NCBI RefSeq assembly: GCF_009882915.1
Contig: NZ_WTUW01000009.1
Location: 372,001 to 436,000 of the forward strand
Direction: 5' to 3'
Length of the DNA: 64,000 nucleotides
Source: Sneathiella litorea
GTDB lineage: Bacteria; Pseudomonadota; Alphaproteobacteria; Sneathiellales; Sneathiellaceae
Shown here one piece after another: positions 16,018 through 25,185 of the stretch. The first letter of the stretch is position 1, and the number at the start of each line of letters is the position of its first letter. Position numbers and translations under genes: made by a program. The notes beneath the pieces are model-generated. The model was given only the letters and a program-made list of their open reading frames with translations. It did not search any database and was not told the DNA's origin.

Positions 16018-19000
16018 CTATTCATGTACTTTCACATGCGTGTTCTCGAGTTCATTCAGTTTCGCCGCGAGATAACCGGAGGGGCGGCTAAACCGAGCCA
16101 GCAGGATATAAACGACCGGCACCACGAACAGTGATAGAATGGTCGAGAAAATCATGCCGCCGATTATCACGATCCCGATAGCCTCGCGGCTTTCCGCACC
16201 GGCGCCCGTCGCAATGGCCAGCGGTACGGCGCCCAGCGCGGTTGAGATCGTCGTCATCAAAATTGGGCGAAGACGGATAATCGCCGCGTCCTGAATAGCG
16301 GTGAGGATATCGGCGCCTTCATCCCGTAGCTGGTTCGCAAATTCCACGATCAGAATGGCATTCTTCGCCGTCAGCCCGATCAGCATGATCATCCCGATCT
16401 GGCTGTAGATATTGAGCGTCAGCCCGGCCAGCAGGATGGAGCCCAGTGCCCCGGTAATGGCCAGCGGCACCGTCGTCATGATGATCATCGGATGGATGAA
16501 ACTTTCAAACTGTGCCGCAAGGGCGAGAAATACCACTAACAGCGCGGTAACAAATGTGAAGATAAGCGCCTGATTGGAATCCTTGTAGGACCGGCTGAGG
16601 CCGCCATAGGAGATTTTTGCCTCGTCTCCCGCTTCCTCCGCAATAATCGTCTCAAGATAATTAAGCGCCTCTTCCAGGGTATAGTCAGGCCCGAGCGACG
16701 CGGAAATCTCAACCGAGCGCAATCGATCTGTACGGTTAAGTTCGCCGGGTCCAGCCTCTTCCCTCAAGGTCACGAAACCCGAAATCGGAATGAGCTGGTT
16801 GGCGATTTCAGAGCGCACATAAACATTCGACAGGTCGTCACGGCTGCTGCGATCCTCTTTTCGGGCCTGTACGATCACCTCATACTGCTTGCCACCCTGA
16901 TCATAGGTAGTGACATTACGCGCGCCCATCAAAGTTTCCAGTGTCCGGCCAATGGTTTCAATCGTGACGCCAAGATTGGACGCACGAGCCCGGTCGATAT
17001 CCACATGGATCTGCGGCTGGGTTTCCTGAAAATCCTTGTCAACGTTAAGCAATTGCGGATTTTCCTGTGCCCGCGCAATGACCCGGTCGACCCATTCATT
17101 GATCACGTCATAGGACGGGCCGCCCACAATAACCCGGACCGGTGCGGAAAATCCACGCTGGCCGAGGCTGGCAGGATTTATCGCGAAAACCCGGGCGCCT
17201 GGGATGGCGATCAGCTTGGGAAACACCTCATCGACAATTTCCTGCTGTGAGCGTGTCCGCTCCTCCCACGGAACAAGACCGACCAGCATGAAAGCTTCAT
17301 TCACTGGTCCCGGCTGACGGAAAGTACCGAGAAAAGCAAAGATCCGCGACGCCTCCCCGCTTTCTTCAAGGGGTTTCAGAACCTTCTCAACCTTGTCGAC
17401 ATTATTGCGCGTATAATCCAAGGTCGCCCCTTCAGGGCCTTTTACCGGCATGTAAAAGACGCCACGGTCCTCCGTTGGCGCAAACTCCTTGGGGATAATC
17501 TCATAAAAATTAAACGCCAGCGCCGAGAAGCCGATGGCAATCGCCACGACCACCAAGGGGATCTTCAGCGTCCATTTCAGCGCGCGCCCGTAAAGGGAGG
17601 CAAGCCCGGTAAACAGCCGTTCGGTTGATCTATAGAACCAACCTTCCTTGTTCGCCTCGACCAGTAGCTTCGAGCAGAGCATCGGCGTCAATGTCAGCGC
17701 AACAAAGGAGGAGAACATCACGGCCGCGGCAACAGCAACGCCAAACTCCCGGAACAGACGACCCGTCGTGCCTTCCAGAAATGAAATCGGGATAAAGACG
17801 GCGATCAGCACAATCGTCGTCGCCACAACTGCGAAACCAACCTGCTTGGCCCCCCGGCTCGCGGCGAGAAGCGGCGGCTCCCCCTCCTCTATTCGCCGGT
17901 GGATATTCTCCAGCACGACAATCGCGTCATCCACGACAAGACCGATTGCCAGCACCAGCGCCAGCAAAGTCAGTACGTTCACGGAATAGTCAAGCGCCCC
18001 AAGGATCGTAAGCGTTGAGATGATCGACACCGGTATGGCGACGGCGGGAATGAATGTCGCTGCAATGGAGCGCAGAAAGAAGAAAATAACCAGAATAACC
18101 AGCACCATGGCAATGCCGAGGGCAAAGAACACCTCCTTGATTGACTGGCTAATAAAGACCGACTGGTCATAGGAAACTCGTATGTTAAGTCCGGGCGGAA
18201 GATTGGTCTTAAGCCGCTCGACAATCTCCTTGGCGCCATTAGCAACTTCCAGCACATTGGCACCGGATTGCCGGACGATACCGAGGCCGATGGCCGTCTG
18301 TCCATTGACGCGGAGACTGGTACGGTCATTTTCGGGTGCTATTTCAACTTCGGCCACATCCCCGAGCCGGATCCGGCCATCAATATAATCGTAAACGATA
18401 ATTTGGCGGAAATCCTCAGCCGTCTTCAGGTCGGATTGAGTCTTGATACTGAATTCACGCATGTTCGATTCGATCCGGCCGGATGGAATCTGGACATTCT
18501 GCTCGCGGATGGCATACTCGATATCGGAAATGGTTATGCCCCGCGCGGCCATGGCTGGCGTATTAAGCCAGATCCGCATGGCATAACGACGAGCGCCCCC
18601 GATACGCACTTGCGCCACACCATCCACAGTTGACAGCGGGTCGACAAGGTTCCGCTCTGCATAGTCGGTCAATTCCAGCTGGTTGTATAGATCGCTGGTC
18701 AACGACAACCAGAGGATCGGCCGCGCGTCACTTTCAGATTTGGAGATTCGGGGCGAATCCGCCTCCTCAGGGAGCTGGTTGACAACGCGGGATACACGGT
18801 CCCGCACATCATTTGTCGCTGACTCAATATCCCGGCTCAGCGAGAACTCCACGTTGACTGTCGAAAACTCCTCGCGACTGGTTGAGGAAATCCGCTCCAC
18901 GCCGCTGATACCGGCGACCGCATCCTCGATAACCTGGGTGATCTGGCTTTCTATGATCTCCGCGGATGCCCCGCGGTAAGCCGTCTGAATTGACACATTC

Positions 19001-19128
19001 GGCTTGTCGATATCCGGATATTCCCGCACGCTCAGGGACTGATAGGAAAACAAACCGAAGAGGACCAGCACCGCCGAAAAAACGATCGCTAGAACCGGAC
19101 GCTTGATGGCGAGATCAGGTAACCGCAT
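16018..19128 (-). CDS. RND multidrug efflux permease (HAE1 type)
   Basis: A 1036-residue inner-membrane transporter, the usual length of AcrB/MexB relatives. It has the twin hydrophobic cores and two large periplasmic loops. The proton-relay pair Asp-Asp (VVDDAIVV, equivalent to AcrB D407/D408) and the lysine of TAKNAILIVEFA (K940) are present, so it should be functional. It exports hydrophobic or amphipathic compounds from the periplasm and inner membrane using the proton gradient. Its ATG overlaps the adaptor's stop codon by one base (TAATG), so translation is coupled. No outer-membrane factor or regulator gene is adjacent; a TolC-like channel must be encoded elsewhere. Confidence 0.95.
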   Translation of the reverse strand: MRLPDLAIKRPVLAIVFSAVLVLFGLFSYQSLSVREYPDIDKPNVSIQTAYRGASAEIIESQITQVIEDAVAGISGVERISSTSREEFSTVNVEFSLSRDIESATNDVRDRVSRVVNQLPEEADSPRISKSESDARPILWLSLTSDLYNQLELTDYAERNLVDPLSTVDGVAQVRIGGARRYAMRIWLNTPAMAARGITISDIEYAIREQNVQIPSGRIESNMREFSIKTQSDLKTAEDFRQIIVYDYIDGRIRLGDVAEVEIAPENDRTSLRVNGQTAIGLGIVRQSGANVLEVANGAKEIVERLKTNLPPGLNIRVSYDQSVFISQSIKEVFFALGIAMVLVILVIFFFLRSIAATFIPAVAIPVSIISTLTILGALDYSVNVLTLLALVLAIGLVVDDAIVVLENIHRRIEEGEPPLLAASRGAKQVGFAVVATTIVLIAVFIPISFLEGTTGRLFREFGVAVAAAVMFSSFVALTLTPMLCSKLLVEANKEGWFYRSTERLFTGLASLYGRALKWTLKIPLVVVAIAIGFSALAFNFYEIIPKEFAPTEDRGVFYMPVKGPEGATLDYTRNNVDKVEKVLKPLEESGEASRIFAFLGTFRQPGPVNEAFMLVGLVPWEERTRSQQEIVDEVFPKLIAIPGARVFAINPASLGQRGFSAPVRVIVGGPSYDVINEWVDRVIARAQENPQLLNVDKDFQETQPQIHVDIDRARASNLGVTIETIGRTLETLMGARNVTTYDQGGKQYEVIVQARKEDRSSRDDLSNVYVRSEIANQLIPISGFVTLREEAGPGELNRTDRLRSVEISASLGPDYTLEEALNYLETIIAEEAGDEAKISYGGLSRSYKDSNQALIFTFVTALLVVFLALAAQFESFIHPMIIMTTVPLAITGALGSILLAGLTLNIYSQIGMIMLIGLTAKNAILIVEFANQLRDEGADILTAIQDAAIIRLRPILMTTISTALGAVPLAIATGAGAESREAIGIVIIGGMIFSTILSLFVVPVVYILLARFSRPSGYLAAKLNELENTHVKVHE

Positions 19129-20225
19129 TACGAGGCCTCAGAAGTTTTAATTGAAGCACTGGTTTGAACCGGCGCACCATCCTTAACTTTCTGGAGCCCC
19201 TCAACAATAACCTCGTTTCCTTCATCCAGGCCATTAAGAATTTCGGCAAACCCTCTGATGCGCCGACCAATTTCAACAGGAGTCCGCACCGCCTTTCCAT
19301 CAACTACCCGATACACAATCGGACCGGAAATGGTCAGTGTAATAGCTTCTTCGGAAACCACCAGCGCATCCTCATCGACGCTGACCTGCAGCTCAACCGA
19401 GAGAAACATGCCCGGTTTGAGCAAACCTTTGTCATTAGGAACAGCACCGCGCACACGAACGGTGCGTGTGGATTCATTCACCCGGGTAGAAATTGTATTG
19501 ACCACGCCTTCAAAGACCCGATCGCGATAGGCGACATTTTTCGCCGAGAACTTCTGCCCCGGGCTGGCATCGGCAATATAACTCTCCGGCAAGTCGAAAT
19601 CGACCTTAATTGTATCCATATCGTCGAGCGTCGTAATAACGTCCCCGGGCTGCACAAGAGAGCCGACACTCACTTCACGAAATCCCAGAACGCCGGAAAA
19701 GGGTGCGACGATCCGGTAATCACTGATCCGCGCCTTATTCGCCGAGACTGCGGCCTCCGACGCCTGCAATTCGGAAAGAAGCAAATCAACCTGGGCCTTC
19801 GCTACATTGCGTGTGGCGTAAAGCTTAAGCGCGCGATCATAAAGCTTCTGCGCGTTATCTCGTGCGGCTTCCGATTCGGTCAAATTGGCCCGAAGTTCCG
19901 TATCGTCAAGTTGCACTAACAGCTTGCCGACCTTAACTTTCTGCCCTTCGCCAAAATCCAGATTGCTGATTTTACCGGAAACCTTCGACGTAATCACGAC
20001 AGATTCATTAGCCTTCGCCGTGCCAATCGCCGTAATGGTGCGGGGTAAAGCCATGTTCATAACGGCAGAAACAATAACATTCTGCGGCGGCCGCTGGGGC
20101 TTCTTGGTGTCCTGCGCTTCCCCGTTACCGCCTCCGATAAAGGGAAGCTGGTCCTGATAGTGCCAGACACCATAGCTCAACGCGGCAATTACCACTATGA
20201 TGGCCAATTGTGCTGTTTTATTCAT
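19128..20225 (-). CDS. RND efflux periplasmic adaptor (membrane fusion protein)
   Basis: A 365-residue AcrA/MexA-type adaptor that bridges the permease at 16018-19128 and an outer-membrane channel. It has an N-terminal membrane anchor (AIIVVIAALSYGVWHY), a lipoyl/barrel-sandwich half-motif around residue 65, an alpha-helical hairpin with coiled-coil character near residues 105-165, and beta-barrel and membrane-proximal domains after. There is no lipobox, so it is anchored by the helix. The frame is open from 20303, but the ATG at 20225 gives a normal leader. The absence of a linked regulator leaves its induction unknown. Confidence 0.9.
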   Translation of the reverse strand: MNKTAQLAIIVVIAALSYGVWHYQDQLPFIGGGNGEAQDTKKPQRPPQNVIVSAVMNMALPRTITAIGTAKANESVVITSKVSGKISNLDFGEGQKVKVGKLLVQLDDTELRANLTESEAARDNAQKLYDRALKLYATRNVAKAQVDLLLSELQASEAAVSANKARISDYRIVAPFSGVLGFREVSVGSLVQPGDVITTLDDMDTIKVDFDLPESYIADASPGQKFSAKNVAYRDRVFEGVVNTISTRVNESTRTVRVRGAVPNDKGLLKPGMFLSVELQVSVDEDALVVSEEAITLTISGPIVYRVVDGKAVRTPVEIGRRIRGFAEILNGLDEGNEVIVEGLQKVKDGAPVQTSASIKTSEAS

Positions 20226-20346
20226 TTGATTTACATTTCGTTCTGCAACTACTTTAACAGGATTGAGGATGGATCGCTTGAAAAGCAACAAAAAAATTAG
20301 CACATACTAAAAATTGAACAAACTGGAAAACTTGGATTGACCGCGT

Positions 20347-21273
20347 ATGACAACCTATCTTTTTACCCATCGTGATTGTCTTTTTCATGATACCGGTACC
20401 GGGCACCCGGAGCGTGCCGATCGTTTACGCGCTGTACTCCACAAGCTTGATCTCGAAAACTTCCCAATGCTGGAACGGCGGGACGCTCCCCTCGCCTCGC
20501 AAGAACAACTTGCGCTTGCGCATGACAAAGCCCATTTGGATTATCTGGTAACGCGGGCGCCCTCGGTCGGTATAATCGAACTTGACCCCGACACGAAGAT
20601 GTCACCGGGATCCCAGACAGCGGCCCAGTACGCAGCCGGTGCCGTCATCGCTGCTATTGATGTGGTGATGGACGAGGCAAAAACCAACGCCTTTTGCGCT
20701 ATCCGTCCGCCGGGTCATCACGCCGAAGCAGATCATGCCATGGGGTTCTGCCTCTATAACAATGTTGCCATCGGCGCCTATTACGCCCGAAAGAAGTATA
20801 ACCTGGAACGCATTGCAGTTGTCGATTTTGACGTCCATCACGGAAACGGGACACAGGCAATATTCGAGCGGGATCCGGGCATGTTCTATGCCTCAACCCA
20901 TCAGGCGCACTTTTATCCCGGTACAGGCGATGCCAGCGAAACGGGCGTCGGTAATATCGTGAATGTTCCCCTCGTGGCCGGATCGGGTTCGCGCGCCTTT
21001 CGGGAGGCTTACGACAATGTTATACTCCCCGCCTTGGAAGCCTTCCGGCCGGAATTAATTATTATTTCTGCCGGGTTTGATGGCCATGAAAAAGACCCTC
21101 TCGCCAACCTCAATCTAACCGCTGCAGATTTTGGATGGATAACGAAGAAACTGGTGGCAATTGCCGACAGTCAGTCAGGCGGACGCATTGTCTCCGCCCT
21201 CGAAGGCGGCTATGACCTCGAAGGTTTGGCTGAAGGGGTCGATGCCCATGTGAAAGCATTGCTCCGGACATAA
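20347..21273 (+). CDS. Histone deacetylase-family amidohydrolase (acetylpolyamine / HDAC-like)
   Basis: A 308-residue zinc deacetylase. The catalytic His-His pair is H124-H125 (RPPGHHAEADHAMGFC), metal ligands are Asp162 and His164 (DFDVHHGNGT) and Asp in SAGFDGHEKDPL, and the catalytic Tyr is in the final LEGGYDLEG. Bacterial members remove acetyl or other acyl groups from polyamines, acetoin-linked substrates or lysine residues; the true substrate here is not evident. It is the first gene of the 20347-26434 plus-strand run and is separated from xseB by 31 bases. Confidence 0.9.
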   Translation: MTTYLFTHRDCLFHDTGTGHPERADRLRAVLHKLDLENFPMLERRDAPLASQEQLALAHDKAHLDYLVTRAPSVGIIELDPDTKMSPGSQTAAQYAAGAVIAAIDVVMDEAKTNAFCAIRPPGHHAEADHAMGFCLYNNVAIGAYYARKKYNLERIAVVDFDVHHGNGTQAIFERDPGMFYASTHQAHFYPGTGDASETGVGNIVNVPLVAGSGSRAFREAYDNVILPALEAFRPELIIISAGFDGHEKDPLANLNLTAADFGWITKKLVAIADSQSGGRIVSALEGGYDLEGLAEGVDAHVKALLRT

Positions 21274-21304
21274 GAGAAGGGTATAAGACGGCAAAGGAGA
21301 AACC

Positions 21305-21562
21305 ATGTCTGATCCGAATAGCCAAGAAATCCCTGCAGATATCGCCAAGATGAGCTTCGAAGAGGCTTTGCAGGAGCTGGAAAAAATTGTCGAAAAACTC
21401 GATTCCGGCCAAGTCGATCTTGATCAGTCGATCGATATCTATACACGCGGTTCCCTGTTGAAGCAGCATTGCGATGCCAAGCTCAGGAATGCGCAAGAAC
21501 GGGTCGACAAGATCGTCGGCAAGAACGGCAACCTATCGGTCGAACCGGCAAATGTCGAATAG
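21305..21562 (+). CDS. xseB: Exodeoxyribonuclease VII small subunit
   Basis: An 85-residue helical protein containing the XseB signature SFEEALQELEKIVEKLDSGQ and a following amphipathic helix (LDQSIDIYTRGSLLKQHC). It forms, with several copies per large XseA subunit, the single-strand DNA exonuclease VII. XseA is not in this window. xseB is commonly followed by ispA and dxs in proteobacteria, and that order is seen here. The start ATG at 21305 follows AAAGGAGAAACC. Confidence 0.93.
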   Translation: MSDPNSQEIPADIAKMSFEEALQELEKIVEKLDSGQVDLDQSIDIYTRGSLLKQHCDAKLRNAQERVDKIVGKNGNLSVEPANVE

Positions 21563-21566
21563 ACAT

Positions 21567-21580
21567 TTACGTATACGTAA
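21567..21580. repeat. 14-bp perfect palindrome in the xseB-ispA gap
   Basis: TTACGTATACGTAA is its own complement and lies 4 bases after the xseB stop and 17 bases before the ispA start. It could be a small operator or a chance AT-step palindrome; nothing else in the gap supports either. Confidence 0.4.
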
Positions 21581-21597
21581 CGGGTTGAGACATTCAG

Positions 21598-22488
21598 ATG
21601 GAAGATGATTTCGGCAAGGCCCTCCGTCAGACTGCGGAATTGATGGACCGGGAGCTTCGCGAGTTCCTGCCTGACAATAACGGACTTGAAAAGCAACTCT
21701 ATAACGCGATGCGCTATTCGGTTCTCTCCGGTGGCAAGCGATTGCGCGCGTTTCTTGTGATCCAGGCTGCGGATCTTTTTGGGGTGCCGCGCCTGCATTC
21801 GACGCGGGTCGCCTCGGCGCTTGAGATTATCCACAGCTATTCCCTTATCCATGATGATCTCCCTTGCATGGACGATGATGATTTGCGCCGGGGAATACCG
21901 ACGGTGCATAAGGAATTTGATGAGGCAACCGCCGTGCTTGCGGGGGATGCCCTGCAATCCCTTGCTTTCGAGATTATCGGCGATGCAAAAACCCATTCTT
22001 CGGCCGAGGTGCGCGTTCAGCTTGTCTCAAAGCTTGCCTATGCCATCGGCGTTCGCGGCATGGTCGGCGGGCAGACGATGGATATATATGCTGAAGGGGA
22101 TGATATCGATATTGTTACCATTACCCGGCTGCAACAGTTAAAAACCGGCGCACTCATCACCTTCGCCTGCGAGGCGGGTGCGATCCTCGGGCATGCATCT
22201 CCGCCACAGCAGCAAGCCCTTAAAGCCTATGCACATGATTTAGGGCTGGCCTTTCAGATCGCCGATGACATATTGGATACCGAAGGCAGCGCGGAAGAAT
22301 TGGGCAAGGCGACCGGTAAGGATGACGCCGCAGGCAAGGCCACCTTTGTCTCGCTCATGGGCCTTGATGAAGCCAAGATCCATGCCCGTATGCTGGTTGA
22401 TCAGGCAATTGAGCATCTGGAGCCTTTCGGACCGAAGGCTGATCTGTTAAGACATGCGGCGCGCTTCGCGATTGAGCGCCGTAACTGA
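21598..22488 (+). CDS. ispA: Farnesyl diphosphate synthase (short-chain prenyltransferase)
   Basis: A 296-residue trans-prenyltransferase that condenses isopentenyl and dimethylallyl diphosphate to geranyl and farnesyl diphosphate. The first aspartate-rich motif appears as HDDLPCMDDDD and the second as FQIADDILD. Two residues before the first motif are consistent with the bacterial (type II) FPP synthase layout with a short insertion. The gene sits between xseB and dxs, so the pathway's first enzyme (Dxs) and FPP synthase are likely cotranscribed. Products go to ubiquinone, undecaprenyl and hopanoid-type lipids. Confidence 0.93.
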   Translation: MEDDFGKALRQTAELMDRELREFLPDNNGLEKQLYNAMRYSVLSGGKRLRAFLVIQAADLFGVPRLHSTRVASALEIIHSYSLIHDDLPCMDDDDLRRGIPTVHKEFDEATAVLAGDALQSLAFEIIGDAKTHSSAEVRVQLVSKLAYAIGVRGMVGGQTMDIYAEGDDIDIVTITRLQQLKTGALITFACEAGAILGHASPPQQQALKAYAHDLGLAFQIADDILDTEGSAEELGKATGKDDAAGKATFVSLMGLDEAKIHARMLVDQAIEHLEPFGPKADLLRHAARFAIERRN

Positions 22489-22494
22489 AGACGG

Positions 22495-24429
22495 GTGAAT
22501 ATATTGACGACAAGACCGGAAACACCATTACTGGACACCATCGAGTATCCTCGGGATATGCGGGATTTGACCCTGCCGGAACTGGAGCAACTGGCCGATG
22601 AGCTGCGCCAGGAAACAGTCAGCGCCGTTTCCGTAACCGGCGGCCATCTGGGGGCAGGTCTCGGTGTTGTCGAACTGACGGTGGCGCTTCATCATGTCTT
22701 CAACACCCCGACGGACCGCCTGATCTGGGATGTTGGCCATCAATGCTATCCGCACAAGATCCTGACTGGGCGACGCGATCGTATCCGCACCCTGCGCCAG
22801 CCGGAAGGCCTTTCCGGCTTCACCAAACGGGCGGAAAGCGAATATGATCCTTTCGGTGCCGCCCATTCCTCAACATCAATTTCCGCCGGACTCGGCATGG
22901 CTGTCGGACGCGATCTCCAGGGGCGGCATAACAATGTTATCTCCGTGATCGGCGATGGCGCCTTGAGCGCCGGCATGGCCTATGAGGCGATGAACAACGC
23001 TGGCGCCATGGACGCACGGCAGATCGTTATCCTCAATGATAATGACATGTCCATTGCCCCACCGGTCGGTGCGATGAGTGCCTATCTCTCCCGGCTGCTG
23101 TCGGGCAAGCCATACCGCAACTTGCGCGAACTTGCGAAACAGGTTGCCTCCCTCCTCCCCGACCCGCTGGAGCGGACGGCGCGACGCGCAGAGGAATTCG
23201 CGCGGGGTATGGTCACCGGAGGCACATTGTTCGAGGAACTCGGCTTTTATTATGTCGGGCCGATTGACGGGCATAATCTCGAACATCTGATCCCGGTCCT
23301 GAAAAACGCGCGGGAATCAAAATACGGGCCAATCCTGATTCATTGCGTGACACAAAAGGGCAAGGGTTATCCCCCCGCCGAGGCCGCGCCGGACAAATAT
23401 CATGGCGTGTCAAAATTCGATGTCGTCACCGGCGCGCAAGCAAAAGCAAAACCGAACGCGCCCTCCTACACCAAGGTCTTCGCCCAAAGCCTGATCGAGG
23501 AGGCAAAACAGGATGACAAAATCGTCGCGGTGACCGCCGCAATGCCGGACGGCACGGGCCTTGACCAGTTTGCCAAGGAATTTGCAGGTCGTTGCTTCGA
23601 TGTGGGCATCGCCGAGCAACATGCGGTGACCTTCGCCGCCGGAATGGCAACGGAGGGACTAAAACCTTTCGTGGCGATTTACTCAACCTTCCTCCAACGC
23701 GCCTATGACCAGGTCGTGCATGATGTCTCGATCCAGAACCTGCCGGTTCGGTTCGCCATGGACAGAGCCGGGCTCGTTGGTGCGGATGGCGCGACCCATG
23801 CGGGCTCCTTCGATATTACCTATCTCGCCACTCTGCCCAACATGATGGTCATGGCCCCGGCGGACGAGGCGGAGCTGAAACATATGGTGGCGACCGCCGC
23901 CGCCTATGATGACGGTCCCTGTGCTTTCCGATATCCGCGCGGTGAAGGTGTCGGTGTGGAAATGCCGGAAAAAGGTGAAGTTCTTGAAATCGGCAAGGGC
24001 CGGATGATCAAGCAAGGCGATAAGGTCGCCATCCTTTCCTTCGGCACACGCCTGAAAGAGGCAGTAATCGCAGCAGAAGAGTTGGACGCCAAGGGAATTT
24101 CCACGTCGGTCGCCGATGCGCGTTTCTGCAAACCGCTGGATGAAGAAATGATCCGCGACCTTGCCAACCGCCATGAAGTTCTGATTACCGTGGAAGAAGG
24201 CTCGATCGGCGGTTTCGGCAGCCATGTGATGCAGTTCCTCGCCATGAACGGCCTTCTTGATGACGGGCTGAAGGTCCGGCCGCTGTGCATGAAAGACGCT
24301 TACATAGATCAGAAAAAAATTGAAGATATGTATGAAGAGGCGGGGATTAACCACGGGCAAATTGTCGACGCGGCCCTTTCCGCGCTGGGCGCCCCCAAGG
24401 CGAAGCGGCATATTATCTCCGCCCTTTAG
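22495..24429 (+). CDS. dxs: 1-Deoxy-D-xylulose-5-phosphate synthase
   Basis: A 644-residue thiamine-diphosphate transketolase-like enzyme that joins pyruvate and glyceraldehyde 3-phosphate in the first step of the MEP pathway. The TPP/Mg motif is visible as [18 protein letters not shown], and the catalytic Glu region as [17 protein letters not shown]. The start is a GTG at 22495, 6 bases after the ispA stop; the nearest in-frame alternative (TTG 22504) has no better ribosome binding site. Length and order fit the usual Dxs. The C-terminal transketolase domain is complete. Confidence 0.95.
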   Translation: MNILTTRPETPLLDTIEYPRDMRDLTLPELEQLADELRQETVSAVSVTGGHLGAGLGVVELTVALHHVFNTPTDRLIWDVGHQCYPHKILTGRRDRIRTLRQPEGLSGFTKRAESEYDPFGAAHSSTSISAGLGMAVGRDLQGRHNNVISVIGDGALSAGMAYEAMNNAGAMDARQIVILNDNDMSIAPPVGAMSAYLSRLLSGKPYRNLRELAKQVASLLPDPLERTARRAEEFARGMVTGGTLFEELGFYYVGPIDGHNLEHLIPVLKNARESKYGPILIHCVTQKGKGYPPAEAAPDKYHGVSKFDVVTGAQAKAKPNAPSYTKVFAQSLIEEAKQDDKIVAVTAAMPDGTGLDQFAKEFAGRCFDVGIAEQHAVTFAAGMATEGLKPFVAIYSTFLQRAYDQVVHDVSIQNLPVRFAMDRAGLVGADGATHAGSFDITYLATLPNMMVMAPADEAELKHMVATAAAYDDGPCAFRYPRGEGVGVEMPEKGEVLEIGKGRMIKQGDKVAILSFGTRLKEAVIAAEELDAKGISTSVADARFCKPLDEEMIRDLANRHEVLITVEEGSIGGFGSHVMQFLAMNGLLDDGLKVRPLCMKDAYIDQKKIEDMYEEAGINHGQIVDAALSALGAPKAKRHIISAL

Positions 24430-24438
24430 GCCGGAATA

Positions 24439-25185
24439 ATGACAGAATCCCGACAAAGACTTGATCTCGCGCTGGTCGCCCGCGATTTGGTGAAAAGCCG
24501 TGCAAAAGCGCAGAGCCTGATTGCGGAGGGGCGTGTCTCCGTCGATGGCACCGTCACCACAAAGCCAACCCGGAAGGTCACTGCCGATATGGAACTCACT
24601 GTTGCGATACCGGACACCGACTGGGTCGGGCGCGGCGCGCATAAGCTCCTTCATGCACTCGACCATTTTGCAATTGACCCAAAAGGCAGAATTGCCGCCG
24701 ATATCGGCGCTTCAACGGGTGGCTTTTGCCAGGTATTGCTGGAACGCGGCGCCACACGTCTCTATGCCGTCGATGTGGGTCATGGTCAGCTTGACCCCCT
24801 AATTGCCGGGGATGATCGTGTTATCAACCTTGAAAAGACGAATTCCCGCGATCTGGATACGGACCTGATCCCCGACCCGCTCGATCTCATCGTCGCGGAT
24901 GTAAGCTTTATCTCGCTTCAAAAAGCGCTGCCCGCTGCGCTTGCCCTTGCGGCCCCCGGGGCGTATCTCCTCGCGCTGGTGAAGCCACAGTTTGAGGTGG
25001 GCAAGGGCAATGTCGGTAAGGGTGGCATCGTTCGGGACGAAGCGTTAGTCGCGGCCGTTCCGGTTAAAATCGAAAACTGGATCAACTCCCTGCCCGGCTG
25101 GACAGCTCTTGGCACGATAGACAGTCCTATTTTTGGCAGCGACGGCAACAAGGAATTTTTACTGGGAGCGCGCCATGACAGTTGA
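24439..25185 (+). CDS. tlyA: TlyA-family rRNA 2'-O-methyltransferase
   Basis: A 248-residue protein with an N-terminal S4 RNA-binding domain (RLDLALVARDLVKSRAKAQSLI) and a Rossmann methyltransferase domain whose SAM-binding motif is AADIGASTGGFCQVLLE. TlyA proteins methylate 16S and/or 23S rRNA ribose groups and affect capreomycin sensitivity in mycobacteria. Hemolysin names for the family are historical. It starts 10 bases after dxs and its stop overlaps the following methyltransferase start by 11 bases, so the block is translated together. Confidence 0.88.
   Translation: MTESRQRLDLALVARDLVKSRAKAQSLIAEGRVSVDGTVTTKPTRKVTADMELTVAIPDTDWVGRGAHKLLHALDHFAIDPKGRIAADIGASTGGFCQVLLERGATRLYAVDVGHGQLDPLIAGDDRVINLEKTNSRDLDTDLIPDPLDLIVADVSFISLQKALPAALALAAPGAYLLALVKPQFEVGKGNVGKGGIVRDEALVAAVPVKIENWINSLPGWTALGTIDSPIFGSDGNKEFLLGARHDS

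Noticed and set aside
23683-24666. Minus-strand frame of 327 codons opposite dxs and tlyA.
   Set aside because: It crosses two unrelated genes and has no motif.
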